Assembly (NCBI GenBank): GCA_963989385.1
Contig: OZ022511.1
Span: 3,286,001-3,350,000, forward strand
DNA: 64,000 bases
Source: Ctena decussata
Taxonomy: Eukaryota; Mollusca; Bivalvia; Lucinida; Lucinidae
Reading direction: 5' to 3'
Made by a program: the position numbers and the translations under genes. This document shows positions 1 through 10,439 of this stretch, piece by piece; within the stretch, counting starts at the first letter, position 1; each line of letters begins with the position of its first letter. Below the pieces are notes generated by a model. It was given only the letters and a program-made list of their open reading frames with translations, was not told where the DNA came from and did no database searches.

Positions 1-185
1 ATAGTATCATGCTATAACGCGGACGCAATTGTGCAAGTAGAAACGTGGGACTAACACGAGAAAATGAACACTATGGAAATGTCTCATACAAGAGAATGCA
101 TCTACTTTAGTTTGCTGAAAAAAGAATCTTTAAAAATCAAAGCGGAAAAAAAAAATGTTGAATTTGCTAACAGCTTTGATTCAGA

Positions 186-233
186 TTAGGTGGCTCATTA
201 TCAGCCGCTTCACCTGGATCTACACTGTTTGCC
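186..233. repeat. Half copy of the CAAACAGTG hairpin family
   Basis: The segment ends in a lagging arm typical of the hairpin family found at 8033, 18783, 37474, 43751 and 50871 (CCTGGATCTACACTGTTTGC). The leading CAAACAGTG arm is missing. It abuts a 37-bp inverted repeat starting at 236. Confidence 0.5.
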
Positions 234-235
234 AT

Positions 236-962
236 CTACTCTCTTGTTGACCCACTCCAGCAAGTGGTTTTTCAAAGTTTTTACTTCGAGGATAAAAAAA
301 CAGCAAATTTCACTTACCTGGTTCAATTTCCTACCATTTCTCGTAGTCAGATTTATCCAGTAGAGTTTTAAAAATTCACAGGCATGCCCTCAAGCTAAGA
401 AAGTAATCTCTTGCAGTGTACTTTTTTCTTATTTTCAAAATGGCCGCATCAGAATGACCAGTATTGCTGTAGGGGTGGCATGTTTCAAGCACATTCTTTA
501 AAATTATCATTTCATATAAAATTATCATGAAATCAGTTCAGAAGAACCTGTTCTTATATTTTATAGCAGTTATTTTCATAAGAAATATCTTTTGGGAAAA
601 CAAAAAGATGCGTAAGTGTAGCTGACACTGCAATCAACCCTTTGCTGAAATATTCCAAAAAGTGATGACATCATTTCTGTTGTTATGTCATAATAGGTGG
701 TTCCCAGCTTAATAAAAATTAAAATGAACCTCATCAAAGGCTGGAGACTAGAAGGGATATTTTTACAATTGGAAAACCCACCTTCAAACTATAAATGATA
801 ATAAAAATAGACAAGAGAAGTCATACAAAATGCTGCAAGTCAGTTTTTAGCTACGAGAAATGGTTTTGGGTATGTAAAACCTGAAATTTTGATATTTAAG
901 CATCTTCAAAGAAAAATGTTCCACTAAAAACCACTTGCTGGAGTGGGTCAACAAGAGAGTAG
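236..962. mobile_element. TIR-bounded 727-bp element (37-bp perfect inverted repeats)
   Basis: Positions 236-272 and 926-962 are perfect inverted repeats of 37 bp (outer ends CTACTCTCTTGTTGACCC and its complement). The interior has no open frame of note, so this would be a non-autonomous DNA transposon. I could not see a clear TSD at either side, so an inverted duplication of a shorter repeat is an alternative. Confidence 0.55.
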
Positions 963-977
963 TCTTTGAATTGTAAG

Positions 978-1156
978 TACAGAGTCAACCCTCTTTATAA
1001 CGGCACTCTTTACAGCAGCAAAATTCTTTATAACGTCAATTTGATCTGCACGGAATGGCTTTATTTTTCAAAATATGTATTCATTATAACAGCAAATCCA
1101 GTTTAACGTCAAAATATTTGGGAAAAATGCTGTCGTTGTAAAGAGGGTCCGCTGTA
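978..1156. mobile_element. Small TIR element, TACAG termini
   Basis: The left end TACAGAGTCAACCCTCTTTA and the complement of the right end (TACAGCGGACCCTCTTTACA) match over about 28 bp. Inside, the word CTTTATAACG recurs. Ends of TA-CAG form are usual for Tc1/mariner-like MITEs, and a related layout is seen at 47404-47585. Superfamily is inferred from the termini only. Confidence 0.55.
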
Positions 1157-2420
1157 TAATGGCTTGGGCGAATTGTTTGCTTTTTAATTTTGCAGACGTA
1201 AACTTCGTCATCTGCATTTTTTGGCGTTTTAAAGCATTATCTGACCACGCAGTTGCGCGAATAAGCTGAGTTTTCAGTGTTCATATGCTTCTCATGACAC
1301 GGCTCATACAACCTACAATGCCAAGTATAAAAGAAAACTGAATTACGGTCATGAAAACATTGACTCTAACCTTTTGTGTTGCTTATGCACTAATCACCTT
1401 TTACCTTTCGCATGAGAGTGATACGCACTACGTCAACCTTCAGAAAATCATGAATTCCACAAAAGCCGATGCTAGTGGGCAGTATTGCAACATTACATTA
1501 CTGCACCTGAACATACCCAATAAACCGAGTCTGTTATGTTCGTTTTATTTGACGTAGAGGATCTTCCTCAGAATTTACTTTATATGCATGAGATGTAAAA
1601 GTCAAGGATACTTTTTTTTAAAACTAAACATCTTCAAATGTCTTGCAATTTCCACCTAATACGGCGATTTTAATTAATCATCACAAAATTTCATTATGAC
1701 GCCTTTTCTATAACCCGGAAAATACTTGTGCTTATCAAAATTTAAAGCAAAGAAGTATCGCTATGTCATTAAGCGGAAATAAAAAACAAATCATATATTT
1801 ATCTACTTTTAATGTTCCTTATCATGTTCTGTATACAACAAATGCCAAACAATGTCATATGAAATATTAATATGTTACTATATATGGCGTGGACTACAAA
1901 TACAATTGACACCTGGTACACTTAATTAACTTATACCAGGTGTATATTGATCCGTGCAGCAGAGTAAATCATCAAACATGTTGCCAAAAAACTTGTTTCG
2001 GTGAGATACAAGAAACTTGAAATCCACTTCAGTCAAGCCACAGTGCGTCAAAACTCTAGGACTACGAATCTTCCAAAACCCTCATGGGGCTAGACGAATG
2101 AAACACGGCAACCTTTTTGCTGACCAGAACATCCTCACTTTCAAATCCTACCTGCATAAACACTACAGCAGCAGACCTGAGCCAATTATTGGCATCCCTA
2201 TGGGTTGATGTCATACCAAATTACAATAACCTTGACTCCAATCGGTAAAATGACTTTATTCCAAGGACAGTTTCATAATAAATATTCTGTCAATGTATTG
2301 AAACCATCACTATCTTCAACCTGTTGCTTTTAACTATCGTTCCATTATAATAAAAATGTATCTACTGAACCAACTAGACCACAAGTTTCTATTGGGCACA
2401 TGAAATTTTCATCTAAATTT
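1157..2420. other. No gene recognised
   Basis: AT-rich sequence. A 68-codon frame at 1351-1557 begins with a hydrophobic stretch resembling a signal peptide, but it has no recognisable domain or supporting context, and I do not call it a gene. Confidence 0.4.
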
Positions 2421-2517
2421 AAAAGTAACTACACTTCAGGAACTGACTGAATCAGATCCCAAACCCTATCCCCAACATCAAAGGGAAAGATTGACAAAGG
2501 CATCCCAACAAACAATA
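2421..2517. repeat. 97-bp dispersed repeat, copy 1
   Basis: It matches 5861-5957 in the same orientation with about six differences by eye (around 94 percent identity). It starts near AGTAACTACACTTCAGGAAC and ends CATCCCAACAAACA. The reverse strand is open through the repeat, but no protein family is recognised. Confidence 0.75.
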
Positions 2518-2522
2518 AAAAT

Positions 2523-3283
2523 TACAAGTGATAAGCCGAGTTAGCAGCTCTTTCCCAAATAGGTGGCAACTCAGCTGTCTTTATTGAACTAAATAATTTA
2601 GACCAATAGAAGGGTTACAACAGACTAAGCAAATTATACGAAAAGCAGCCTACATATTCTTAAGTCCTTTGTTGCTTTGTTATCCTCCTTTTATTTCAAG
2701 TTTTGACACAGAATCTCCATCCATTCATAACCTAAGGCCTGGAAACAATTAAGACCTGTCTGGTATTTCCAGTTATACGTGTATTGGTTCTTAAGTTCAC
2801 ATTTTTATACATGTCCAGTCAAAAACTGACCAAAGACTCCCATGGTTACACTCCCAGAAAAAAATACCCACTAATAGTTTTCCCTGCGAATTTAAACCTG
2901 GAAAACGATTACTGAACTTTTGAGCCATGGAGATAAAAAAAAACTTCCTAGTCAAAGGGCCAGAATTTTTGCAGCTTTCATCAAACTACTCCACATAATA
3001 TACAGAAAATATAAGAATTTGCATGAGAATTATTATGTATACAAGACAAAATTATCTAAGAGTCCATATTTGCATTATACATATAGTTAATTATTCATAT
3101 TTTCTGCAATATATGCAGCTGAAAACCCTTATGTGTATTGCTAATAAAGCATGACGTCACTACTTCTTGAAGTCGTTGCAGTATGAAGGAAGATTTTTAT
3201 GATCTTTCATGCATTTTCGATGGAATCATTACATTAAACGCTAGAAGTTTGTTTCATTGCATTATGCCCGGGCTTCCTACTTT
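2523..3283. other. No gene recognised
   Basis: AT-rich sequence with homopolymer A runs. No long frame, repeat pair or hairpin stood out. Confidence 0.4.
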
Positions 3284-3465
3284 GGATAATAGTAGGGCAA
3301 GTACCGACTATGCTTGCAGTAGGTGCGGGGAAGGGTTGATTGAATATTTGTTTCGCTTGCCTGTCAAATCTTTCTTTCTCCCTCTCTCGCTTAAAGACGG
3401 CTCAATATATCTACTGAAGCACTGTCCCTAAGAGCCGTTAAACCAAAAACAACAAACCAACAAAA
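3284..3465 (+). repeat. SINE/LINE 3'-end-like dispersed repeat, copy 1
   Basis: It matches 59284-59445: both start with ATGATAGTAGGGCAAG-like sequence, share CTTGCAGTAGGT, and end in GCCGTTAAACCAAAAACAAC followed by a CAA-rich tail. A CAA-rich tail at one end suggests the 3' end of a retroposon. The 82-codon frame over part of it is probably incidental. Confidence 0.55.
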
Positions 3466-3593
3466 TTAATTGCATAAGGTTTGCCGTCCTGTCGAAAGAT
3501 GTCTGGACACGAGGCTTTAGCCGAGTGTTCAGACAACTTTCTCGGGATCAGGGAGATGTTAATGCATGGAAATCATGTATGCTCCCTATACAT

Positions 3594-3829
3594 TAGCCGT
3601 GACACGACAAAACGAACAAAGTAGCATGTGAGCCACACCAAGTCGCAGATCAGCCTGGTTAGCCGTCCAGTCTGATCACATTCTTCATTGTGTGCTGAAG
3701 GGTAGCTAAGGGTCTAAGCTACCTCCATGCGGAGAGCGAAGATTGATCAGACTGGGCGGATGCCCATGCTGATATGAGTCTTCGCTGGGTGCACATGCCA
3801 CTTTGTTGGTTTTGACGTGTTGCAGCTCA
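3594..3829. mobile_element. Foldback MITE, TGAGCCGCGAC family
   Basis: This is one of fourteen members here. The whole element is an imperfect palindrome: ends AGCCGTGACACG and TGTTGCAGCTCA, then ACAAAGT.GCATG arms, then arms containing CAGATCAGCCTGG and its complement, around a short centre containing AGCTAAGGGTCTAAGCTA. No frame is present. Two sibling copies (41510 and 42184) have matching empty sites that indicate TA target duplication. Confidence 0.85.
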
Positions 3830-3839
3830 CATCTTTTAT

Positions 3840-4640
3840 AATAACTGCTCCAGCAATGTAAAACAACCAGTACTCCTTACGTACGGCACCCATTAGCATT
3901 TGTTAGAGTAGCAGATTTAAGTAAACACAGGAATATTATCAGTGGAAGTGTAACTAAAAGCAAGTATTATCTTGATGACAACGTAAAATGAACGATAAAC
4001 CATTTTAATGAAAACAAATATGTATCATTTAAAGAGTAAAAGTAAAACGGATACTGTTTTTGTTGGAACCACTTTTAAGTTACAAAAACTAAATTCCCAA
4101 TTATTCGCGCTATTGGTGTTATCTACTAATCTATAAAGGATACATTGTCATTGTCTCTATACAAAGCTACATTTGATGACATTTCCGAGTACAATAATGA
4201 CTTGTAAGCCATTCACTTTCCCTCACCATATACATGTATTTGTAGTGTGTGGTTAACTTGAGCAAGGGGAGAAAGCGCTGACAATTCAAAGCGACATATC
4301 ATTTGACACAGCTTTTGGGTCATATGTAGGAATTTTCAGAAAAGAATTTCAGACCAGATTTTATGAACGTTACATCATTTTGAACTATGCTGTTTGTGAT
4401 TGTCTACATTTAGATATGGTTATAGCCCTGCGGCGAGGGCAGAAAAATGAGAGATTGTGCAACCCGTGCGAGCCCTATACTAAAGGGCGTCTTGACTGCA
4501 TAAAATGTTAGATCATCATGAAGCCAAACTATTAATTACTAAACTAATATTAATCCTTTTTACAAGTACCTTGCCCATTTAAAAATAAACTGGCTTGCAA
4601 TATATTGGTGATTTTGGTATACAGAAATGCATTATAATGG
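3840..4640. other. No gene recognised
   Basis: AT-rich sequence without long frames, tandem repeats or recognised elements. Confidence 0.4.
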
Positions 4641-4654
4641 ATTCAAAATCTCCT

Positions 4655-4770
4655 CTTCAAATTGGAGAGGACACAGAAACAAGCGGTGTCAGGAGGTGAA
4701 TGTTATGGTTCCTTCCCTTGAGCCTCTTGCGGAACATCGTTATGAGAAATGGTCGAAAAGGCTGCATTCT
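4655..4770 (+). repeat. Dispersed repeat with CTGAGCC.C.TGCGGAACGTCG core
   Basis: It resembles 29918-30002 on the plus strand, 9690-9775 on the minus strand, and a shorter copy at 5408-5480. Shared pieces are TTGGA-GGACA, TATGGTTACGTACC-like sequence, GAGCC then CTTGCGGAAC-TCGTTA. The complement contains GTGGCTCAGYGGTA, like a polymerase III A box, but I see no B box, so SINE origin is only a possibility. A 116-codon frame crosses it and looks incidental. Confidence 0.5.
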
Positions 4771-5056
4771 GTTGTTTCTCAACTAACTAACACCGTCTGT
4801 CGTATGTCGAAACCTTACAATAATAGGCTGATATATCCCCACGAGAAACATGCACCGTCTACCATATGTAGCGAATGGTGCAACAATAGTAGACGAATAA
4901 ATGCTGACGACTTTCCCAAGTGGAATGAAAAACGATTTTCTGGATGTTTTATCAAAAGTCAGAGTATCCGTTTATAGTTAACAAGATGAAGAATCGACAG
5001 GAAAATATGTTATAAAGTGTATAAATAGACCTCCAAGGGAAATCATTATAATATGG

Positions 5057-5467
5057 ATGTATTTGTCTCCCTTTCCCGATGGTAATCTTAAAGAAAAGAA
5101 TTTGCTCTCTGGCGATCTCTTTCCTTTTAGAGTGGCTCCCACTGTAGAAAAAATAAGCCTAATAGTTGTGCCAATACTATTCTATAGAGGTTGTCTCTTC
5201 TTCGTAAATTGGCATCCTAACAGTGGATGTGTCACCCTCCACGTTAATTATCGACATAAAAGACTATCACTAGTTATAGCACTTCTCTTTGCAAGTAAAA
5301 GTGCTTTACAAAGTTCTCTTATTAAAATTGTTGTGAATAAGTTAGCTACGGTTTTGTTTTACTACAAATGCCAATACATACTTATCCGACTCACAATTCT
5401 CTTCTTCGATTTGAGAGAACACGGACAGACTTGGTGCCAGGAGGTGCATGTGAGAACAGTGTTATGA
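5057..5467 (+). other. Unassigned 136-codon open frame
   Basis: The predicted product has hydrophobic stretches but no motif that I recognise. Its last part overlaps the dispersed repeat at 5408-5480, which argues against a host gene. It has no visible promoter, splice context or conserved domain. I list it only because it is among the longest frames outside transposable elements. Confidence 0.15.
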
Positions 5468-5480
5468 GAATTGGACAAAA
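5408..5480 (+). repeat. Internally shortened copy of the 4655/9690/29918 repeat
   Basis: The GGACAGACTTGGTGCCAGG and GTTATGAGAATTGGAC pieces align with the outer parts of the longer copies. The middle part is missing or diverged. Confidence 0.4.
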
Positions 5481-5860
5481 AACACAAGTCTAAGTGTTTC
5501 TCTATGCAATTAAAATTTGAATGTCTATCATAACAATTGTAGGATTAAACACCTCTTGCTGCCAAAAAAGTCTGCGAACATTAAATAATCGTTTACCTGT
5601 ACTTTTTTTCTTTTCCGAGTTATGCCCCCTTTTTTTAGTCATGCTCTTTTTCAAAAAATGAGATGAATATCTTGCTAGCAAGATATCTCAAAAAGTATCT
5701 GAGCTATGGCCTTGATTTTTGGAACACTGATCTCGTATGAGGAGTAAATTACCCTGATTAACAGTTTTTGGCAAAATTCAGCAAAATTTTGATGGAGTTA
5801 AGGCCCTTGTTTGAATTTGGCATTTTTCCTACTCCTGAACCGCTTGGTCTAGGAAATTTT

Positions 5861-5957
5861 AAGAGTAACTACACTTCAGGAACTGACTGAGTCAGATCCC
5901 AAACCCTGTCCCCAACATCAAAGGGAAAGATTGACAAACACATCCCAACAAACAGTA
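5861..5957. repeat. 97-bp dispersed repeat, copy 2
   Basis: Near-identical to 2421-2517. It sits inside the 5590-6984 repeat array, where it follows unit 1 directly, which suggests insertion there. Confidence 0.75.
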
Positions 5958-6189
5958 AATTACTTTTGAAGTTGACTTTGGTACAGTTGTAATGCTTGAT
6001 GAGTGAAAGATTTTAGTAAAGGTTAGATAACTCTGCATTCATTTATTACAGTTATTTCCCCTGATAATTAATATTTATGCAGCTGCTGTGCTCAAGAATT
6101 ACTGAGTATAGGGTCTTGAAATTTAATATGTGAATTCTTCAAAAAAAAATAATGACCCGTATTTTTATTCTTTTCCAAGCTTTGCTCCG

Positions 6190-6295
6190 TTTTTAGTGTA
6201 AACATATTTTATTTCAATTTCATACAAGTTATTTACAGGTTACAAATAGTAAACAATAGCAAAAGGATCTGAACGGAAGCCAGAGGCTTATTTAG
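6190..6295. repeat. Dispersed repeat shared with 17995-18100
   Basis: Both copies read TAAACATATTTATTTC, then an AC-rich middle, then GGATCTGAACGGAAGCCAGAGGCT-like sequence and a TAGTT-CT end. The relation is by eye and diverged. Confidence 0.45.
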
Positions 6296-6984
6296 TTCAT
6301 GCTCCTTTTTTTTTTTTAGTTATGTCCCGTTTCAAAACAAGAGATGAAAATCTTTTTAGCAAGATTTTTCGAATAGTGTTTCAGCTATGGCTTTGATATT
6401 TAGAACACTGGTGGGGTATGAGGGGTAGACTACCTGATTAAATTTTTTGAGAATTCCGTAAAATTTTGATGGAGTAATGGCCCTTGTTTCAATTTGGCAT
6501 TTTTCCAACTTTTGAACCACCTGGTCGAGGAAGCTGATGTAATAGTAGTCCTTTATGAGTTAAATATTTTATTAAAGGGTATGTAACTCTGTATTCATTA
6601 ATTATGGATTTATTTCTCCTGATGTTCGATACTCTTACAGCTGCTGGGTTCAAGAAACAATGGGCATAGGCTTTTGAAATTTCATGTTTGGATTCTTCAT
6701 GGAAAATAGCTGACACTTATTTTTTTTCTTTTCCGAGTAATACCTCTTTTTGGAGTTATACCCCTTTTTAAAGATGAAATGACTGTTTTGTTTGAAAGAT
6801 ATCTCAAAATTATTTGAACTGCAGCCTTGATATTTGGTTCACGGATTTAGTAGGAGAAGTCAATTACCTGTCTAACTTTTGGGAGAATTCCATAAGAATT
6901 TGATGAAGTTATTGACACTGTTTAGTTTGGCATTTTTCAAACTTATGGCACCTTCAGTGTCAAGCATATGGTTGGGGGCATAGT

Positions 6985-7840
6985 ATTTCACAAACACAAT
7001 TTCTAGGGTTTTTTCCATTTATTTGCTTTATATTTATATGTATTTTTAATGTCCATGTGGAATTGAATTATGCGTTTACCATATGTTTCAGCCAATGGTT
7101 CGTTTTAACAAAGTTTTCTTCTGAAAACTCGTACTTGATTCATGTTCAATTCATCCAGCTCGACGGTGATTAAAGTTATTTGAAAGCACTCAATATATAA
7201 GCCAAGCTCAAACCAATATACTCATAGCGGCTATTAATAACAATTCTGTCTTCAAAAATCACCCCATATAACTCATAGACGACAGCTACATTTAAATAAG
7301 CACGGAAAATTATATTTATGGATATGGTTTAAGTTAAATTGTCATTGTTGGTAATATAACAAACAGTACAAACAAACCTCTTGATAGTAACATAGAATTG
7401 TAACAATTGGGACAGGCAGATCTGAGAAAACAGTGCAAACCCCGATCCGACTGCTGAAGCAGTCTGTTCAGGATCTACATTCCCATTCCATCTGAATCTT
7501 TTGAATTCATTACTGCATTTTTCAACCAACTTGTTCAATTTTAGGATAATTGCGGTAATTATTTAAGGTGCCCCAATTTTTGGAATTTTACCATTATGCA
7601 TGTACCTGCCATTGTAAAACACAAACAAGAAAGGACACGTTTTGTATTTATTAATATTTCAGTCGTGCAATGAAAAAAAATGATTGCCCTATTTCTGTTT
7701 TGACTACTTCGACCTTTCCAAAGGCTTTCAATCACACAAATTGTATCTACAAGTATTACCCGCAGGTTGTAATAAAGTGGCTAATCAGTGAGACAAGAAC
7801 AACTCGATACTCATAAATAATGAATTCTAATTACAACAAG
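6985..7840. other. No gene recognised
   Basis: Short frames only, none with a recognised domain. No inverted or tandem repeats stood out. Confidence 0.4.
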
Positions 7841-7987
7841 TCTAAATGCTACAGAGGAATGAGGAAGCAGCATAAAGATACAAGCAGCTGTTGAAGAGTA
7901 TGACATTCTCCTGAACTTGCCTAACATGTTTTGAGAACATCCCAAAGTCTTTTGCCTTAGATAAGACGATTCTACAGGCAATAGGGT

Positions 7988-8205
7988 CAAGTCAGGTAAG
8001 TTCGGACAGCAGGTGAATTCGAACATACCATTGCAAACAGTGAAAATCCAGATGAGACGGCTCATCATGAGCCGTCTCATCAGGAATTACACTGTTTGCC
8101 TAGTTTTTTTTTTGTTTTGTTTTGTTTTTAATTTCAAACAGCTGACATATAAAGGAAACAAAGTCACTGTCCGAATTTACCTGCTGTCCGAATTTAACTG
8201 ACTTG
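7988..8205. mobile_element. 218-bp TIR element inserted in the RTE relic
   Basis: The termini 7988-8024 and 8168-8205 are imperfect inverted repeats of about 37 bp, beginning CAAGTCAGGTAAGTTCGGAC on the left and, on the complement of the right, CAAGTCAGTTAAATTCGGAC. Each arm contains TTCGGACAGCAGGT followed by a second AATTC-GA-CA box. The element splits the LINE relic between GGGTC and GAAAACGAGG-like sequence. No TSD could be assigned because the flanks are themselves palindromic. Confidence 0.65.
8033..8100. repeat. Perfect-stem hairpin of the CAAACAGTG family
   Basis: A stem from GCAAACAGTG to CACTGTTTGC folds around GAGACGGCTCATCATGAGCC. It lies inside the TIR element at 7988-8205, forming a three-level nest. 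Confidence 0.8.
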
Positions 8206-8734
8206 AAAACGAGGAGGTAGTCAGAGGAGGTGGAAAGACAATATTTATTTAAGAATGGACAGAGAAGAACTTTGATAGCACAACTAGAGCAGCTGTAAAC
8301 AAGACCAGATGTGATGGAGAGAGACGTTGCAAAGTAAAGGTTATGAGGTAGAATAAAATAGAATAGAATATAATAGAATAAAATAGAACTGCTTGTTCGA
8401 CAGTAAAGGTTGATTGAAACGGTAGCATGTCATACGACAAGGATGCTTTGAGGTAGGAGCTTCCTGAATGCGGTTTGGAATCAAACAACAAAGAATAAAT
8501 TTTAATTTCAAATATGAATTGCAGTGTGGCATAATTTTAAAGAGATTCTTACAAGTAAAATATAGATCATACAGCTTAAGAGGGAACTATGTAAAATACA
8601 TATGTTTGACTGAATTTACATATTTTTTGCAAGCAATCAGTCTGAAATTTCATTTTTTACCGCTTCTGTAGGTATACTGTTAAGACACTGATATAATGCA
8701 CACCGCACAGCGTAAATCGAAACGACGACCGCGC

Positions 8735-8965
8735 ATAAAAGGTTTGATAAAAGGATTCAGCCAAAAGAGTAAACAAAAGTCACGTGGAGTAAGGTCAGGT
8801 CTATAGGTGAGGATGTGGAAGAATGTCAAAATGCTGCTCCTTCAAACAGTCAAGAAAATCGGATGGATGATGAGCTACTGCACTATCATGCCATGCACCC
8901 CTATTAATGGTTGCTTCGTAAAATATTACTGAACGATACAATGTAGAATTTGTTGCTTGTATAAT
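8735..8965 (-). pseudogene. Mariner-like transposase relic
   Basis: The minus strand reads through TLYRSVIFYEAT, then a WHDSA box matching the HDNA motif that carries the second catalytic aspartate of mariner transposases. It continues FLDCLKEQHFDILPHP, a block typical of the family between the second and third catalytic aspartates. After this the frame is broken by stops and a shift, but the nucleotide sequence still resembles the PYSPDLTPRDF block expected to contain the third aspartate (8755-8815). The N-terminal DNA-binding part is not seen. A mariner (DD34D) fragment is the likely identity; neither TIR was found. Confidence 0.65.
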
Positions 8966-9680
8966 ATGCCGGTTACACTGTAGTGCTTAGGCACAGGAAC
9001 TATGTCCTCGGTCCTATTACTGCCCGAAAATAGGAAATATATGACCCGCCACGCAGTTCAACCTCTGCGTGCAATCTGGGGTATTCGATCGTTTTGCTGT
9101 ATCAACATCTTGTTATTATCTTTGTCCTAAGGCTCAATCGTCACCTATGACATCTGAAGTAAGACGTTTTGTGTCTTTACCTTTGAATATGGCTACAGCT
9201 GATTAGCTTTCGCAGTACTGTCCCGCATTTGCTCTAAAATATCCGCCGAGAGCAAAGTTAACGTTCCTGGGTCTTATGGGAAGGACCGTAATTAATCTTG
9301 TTAGAACTTGTGATCTGACCTATTTGTTTGTATTGTTTGACAATAAAACATGTTTAATCTAAACTGAGTTTGTCTTTTTAATGACAAGACTGGCAAGGAA
9401 TTCAAGCCAGATATATACAATACAATACAATATATATATTACCTAACTCGTCTACTATATACCAAACATATTCCCGATCAAATACTGTATACTCGCAACA
9501 TCTTTTTCAGATGAATGCACCTCTGGTCTGCAGGGGTAGGGCACATCATTAATTTGCTTCCCTGCCACCAAAAGATAGATTAACCGACGTGGAGCCATAT
9601 ATATGGTCGACGTCAGCTTTTATTACCATTGCACTTAGTCCAAGTTTTCCGTGGATTTTCCAATATGGCTTTTGCTTCCC
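8966..9680. other. No gene recognised
   Basis: Contains a possible AATAAA-type polyadenylation word (CAATAAAACATG near 9340) and a short AT-rich run near 9425, but no recognisable gene. Confidence 0.4.
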
Positions 9681-9689
9681 TTTGATAGC

Positions 9690-9775
9690 AATTCTCGTAA
9701 CGACGTTCCGCATGTGGCTCAGTGGTACGTAACCATATTTGCACATACCTGACCCCCAGTTTCCGTCCAAAAAGG
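9690..9775 (-). repeat. Minus-strand copy of the 29918 repeat
   Basis: The complement reads TTGGACGGAAACTGGGGGTC, then ATATGGTTACGTACCACTGA and GCGGAACGTCGTTACGAGAA, closely matching 29918-30002. This is the clearest pairing of the four copies. Confidence 0.65.
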
Positions 9776-10439
9776 ATCCGGTAAAGTAACCTCATTTGTA
9801 ATCGACTGCATGACTGCGTACATAAGACAATTATAAGTAATAGTATCCAAAACTACTAAATCATGAAATGCATTTTTATACACAAAAATTAAATGGGTTA
9901 TGTGCAGCTTGTATTCATAATTTAGTGTAGACAATATTTACTCAAACTACTGTACATATGCAAACAATACAGATTCACAATAAGATCTCTTTTTTACAGT
10001 AGCTTGAAAGGAATTCAGAAGAAAGGACTTTCGACTTGTATAAGCTGTACCCCATTGTTACTGTAAATATAGCTCTATAAGTGATTTAAAGAATACTGTT
10101 TCCACTGTTTGAATTTAAAGCTGGTTTAACAAACACTATAACAAGAATCGGAGAATCTTAGAGGTATTGAAAATTTTACAACAAATAACAATATTTTTCG
10201 AACAAAAGACTTATCATACTAGGAAGTTTACATATTTCAGAATGTACTCAACTCGAAAGCCAGATTTTGTTACTGGTCCCTAAAAGCTCTACTAGGAATG
10301 GAATATAATTTACAATCAAAGATTCTGCAATGACTTTAAGGATAAATGAACAAATGAATAGTATCACTGCATAGTCGCCAGAAAAAATGGTTTGATGCAA
10401 TATTATGATATTATTATTGGACCTAAGTTTGGCTTCTCT

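Larger units (their letters stand above)
5590..6984. mobile_element. Tandem-repeat-bearing element ending CATATGGTTGGGGGCATAG
   Basis: At least three diverged units (about 5605-5860, 6295-6550 and 6721-6960) share CTTTTCCGAGTTATGCCCC, AAGATATCTCAAAA, GCTATGGCCTTGATATTTGG and TTTTGATGGAGTTA-GGCCC. The right end, CAAGCATATGGTTGGGGGCATAG (6961-6983), is the exact complement of the left end of the element at 45850, so both belong to one superfamily with GTTGGGGGCATA termini and iterated GGGGCATAACTC-type interiors. The first spacer has been interrupted by the 97-bp repeat at 5861. The left terminus is not clear. Confidence 0.6.
7845..8395 (+). mobile_element. Old RTE-like LINE 3' relic, split by an insertion
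   Basis: The segment 7845-7987 aligns with the plus-strand LINE at about 35090-35230: CCAATGAGGAGG, ATCCAAGCAGC-TTG-AGAATATGA-GAACTCCTGA and the AAGTCTTTTG-TTAG-TAAGAC part. It continues after an insertion at 8206-8395, matching GAGGTGGAAAGACAATAT, the AGCTCAACTAGGGCAGCTG part and GGTTATGGGATAGAATAG. The 3' end is a TAGAA-type simple repeat, as in the younger copies at 19098 and 33251. Frame is lost throughout. It is clearly older than those two copies. Confidence 0.7.

Noticed and set aside
1351..1557. Small secreted protein gene
   Set aside because: The start looks like a signal peptide, but the frame is only 68 codons in AT-rich DNA, with no domain, no second exon and no transcript evidence.
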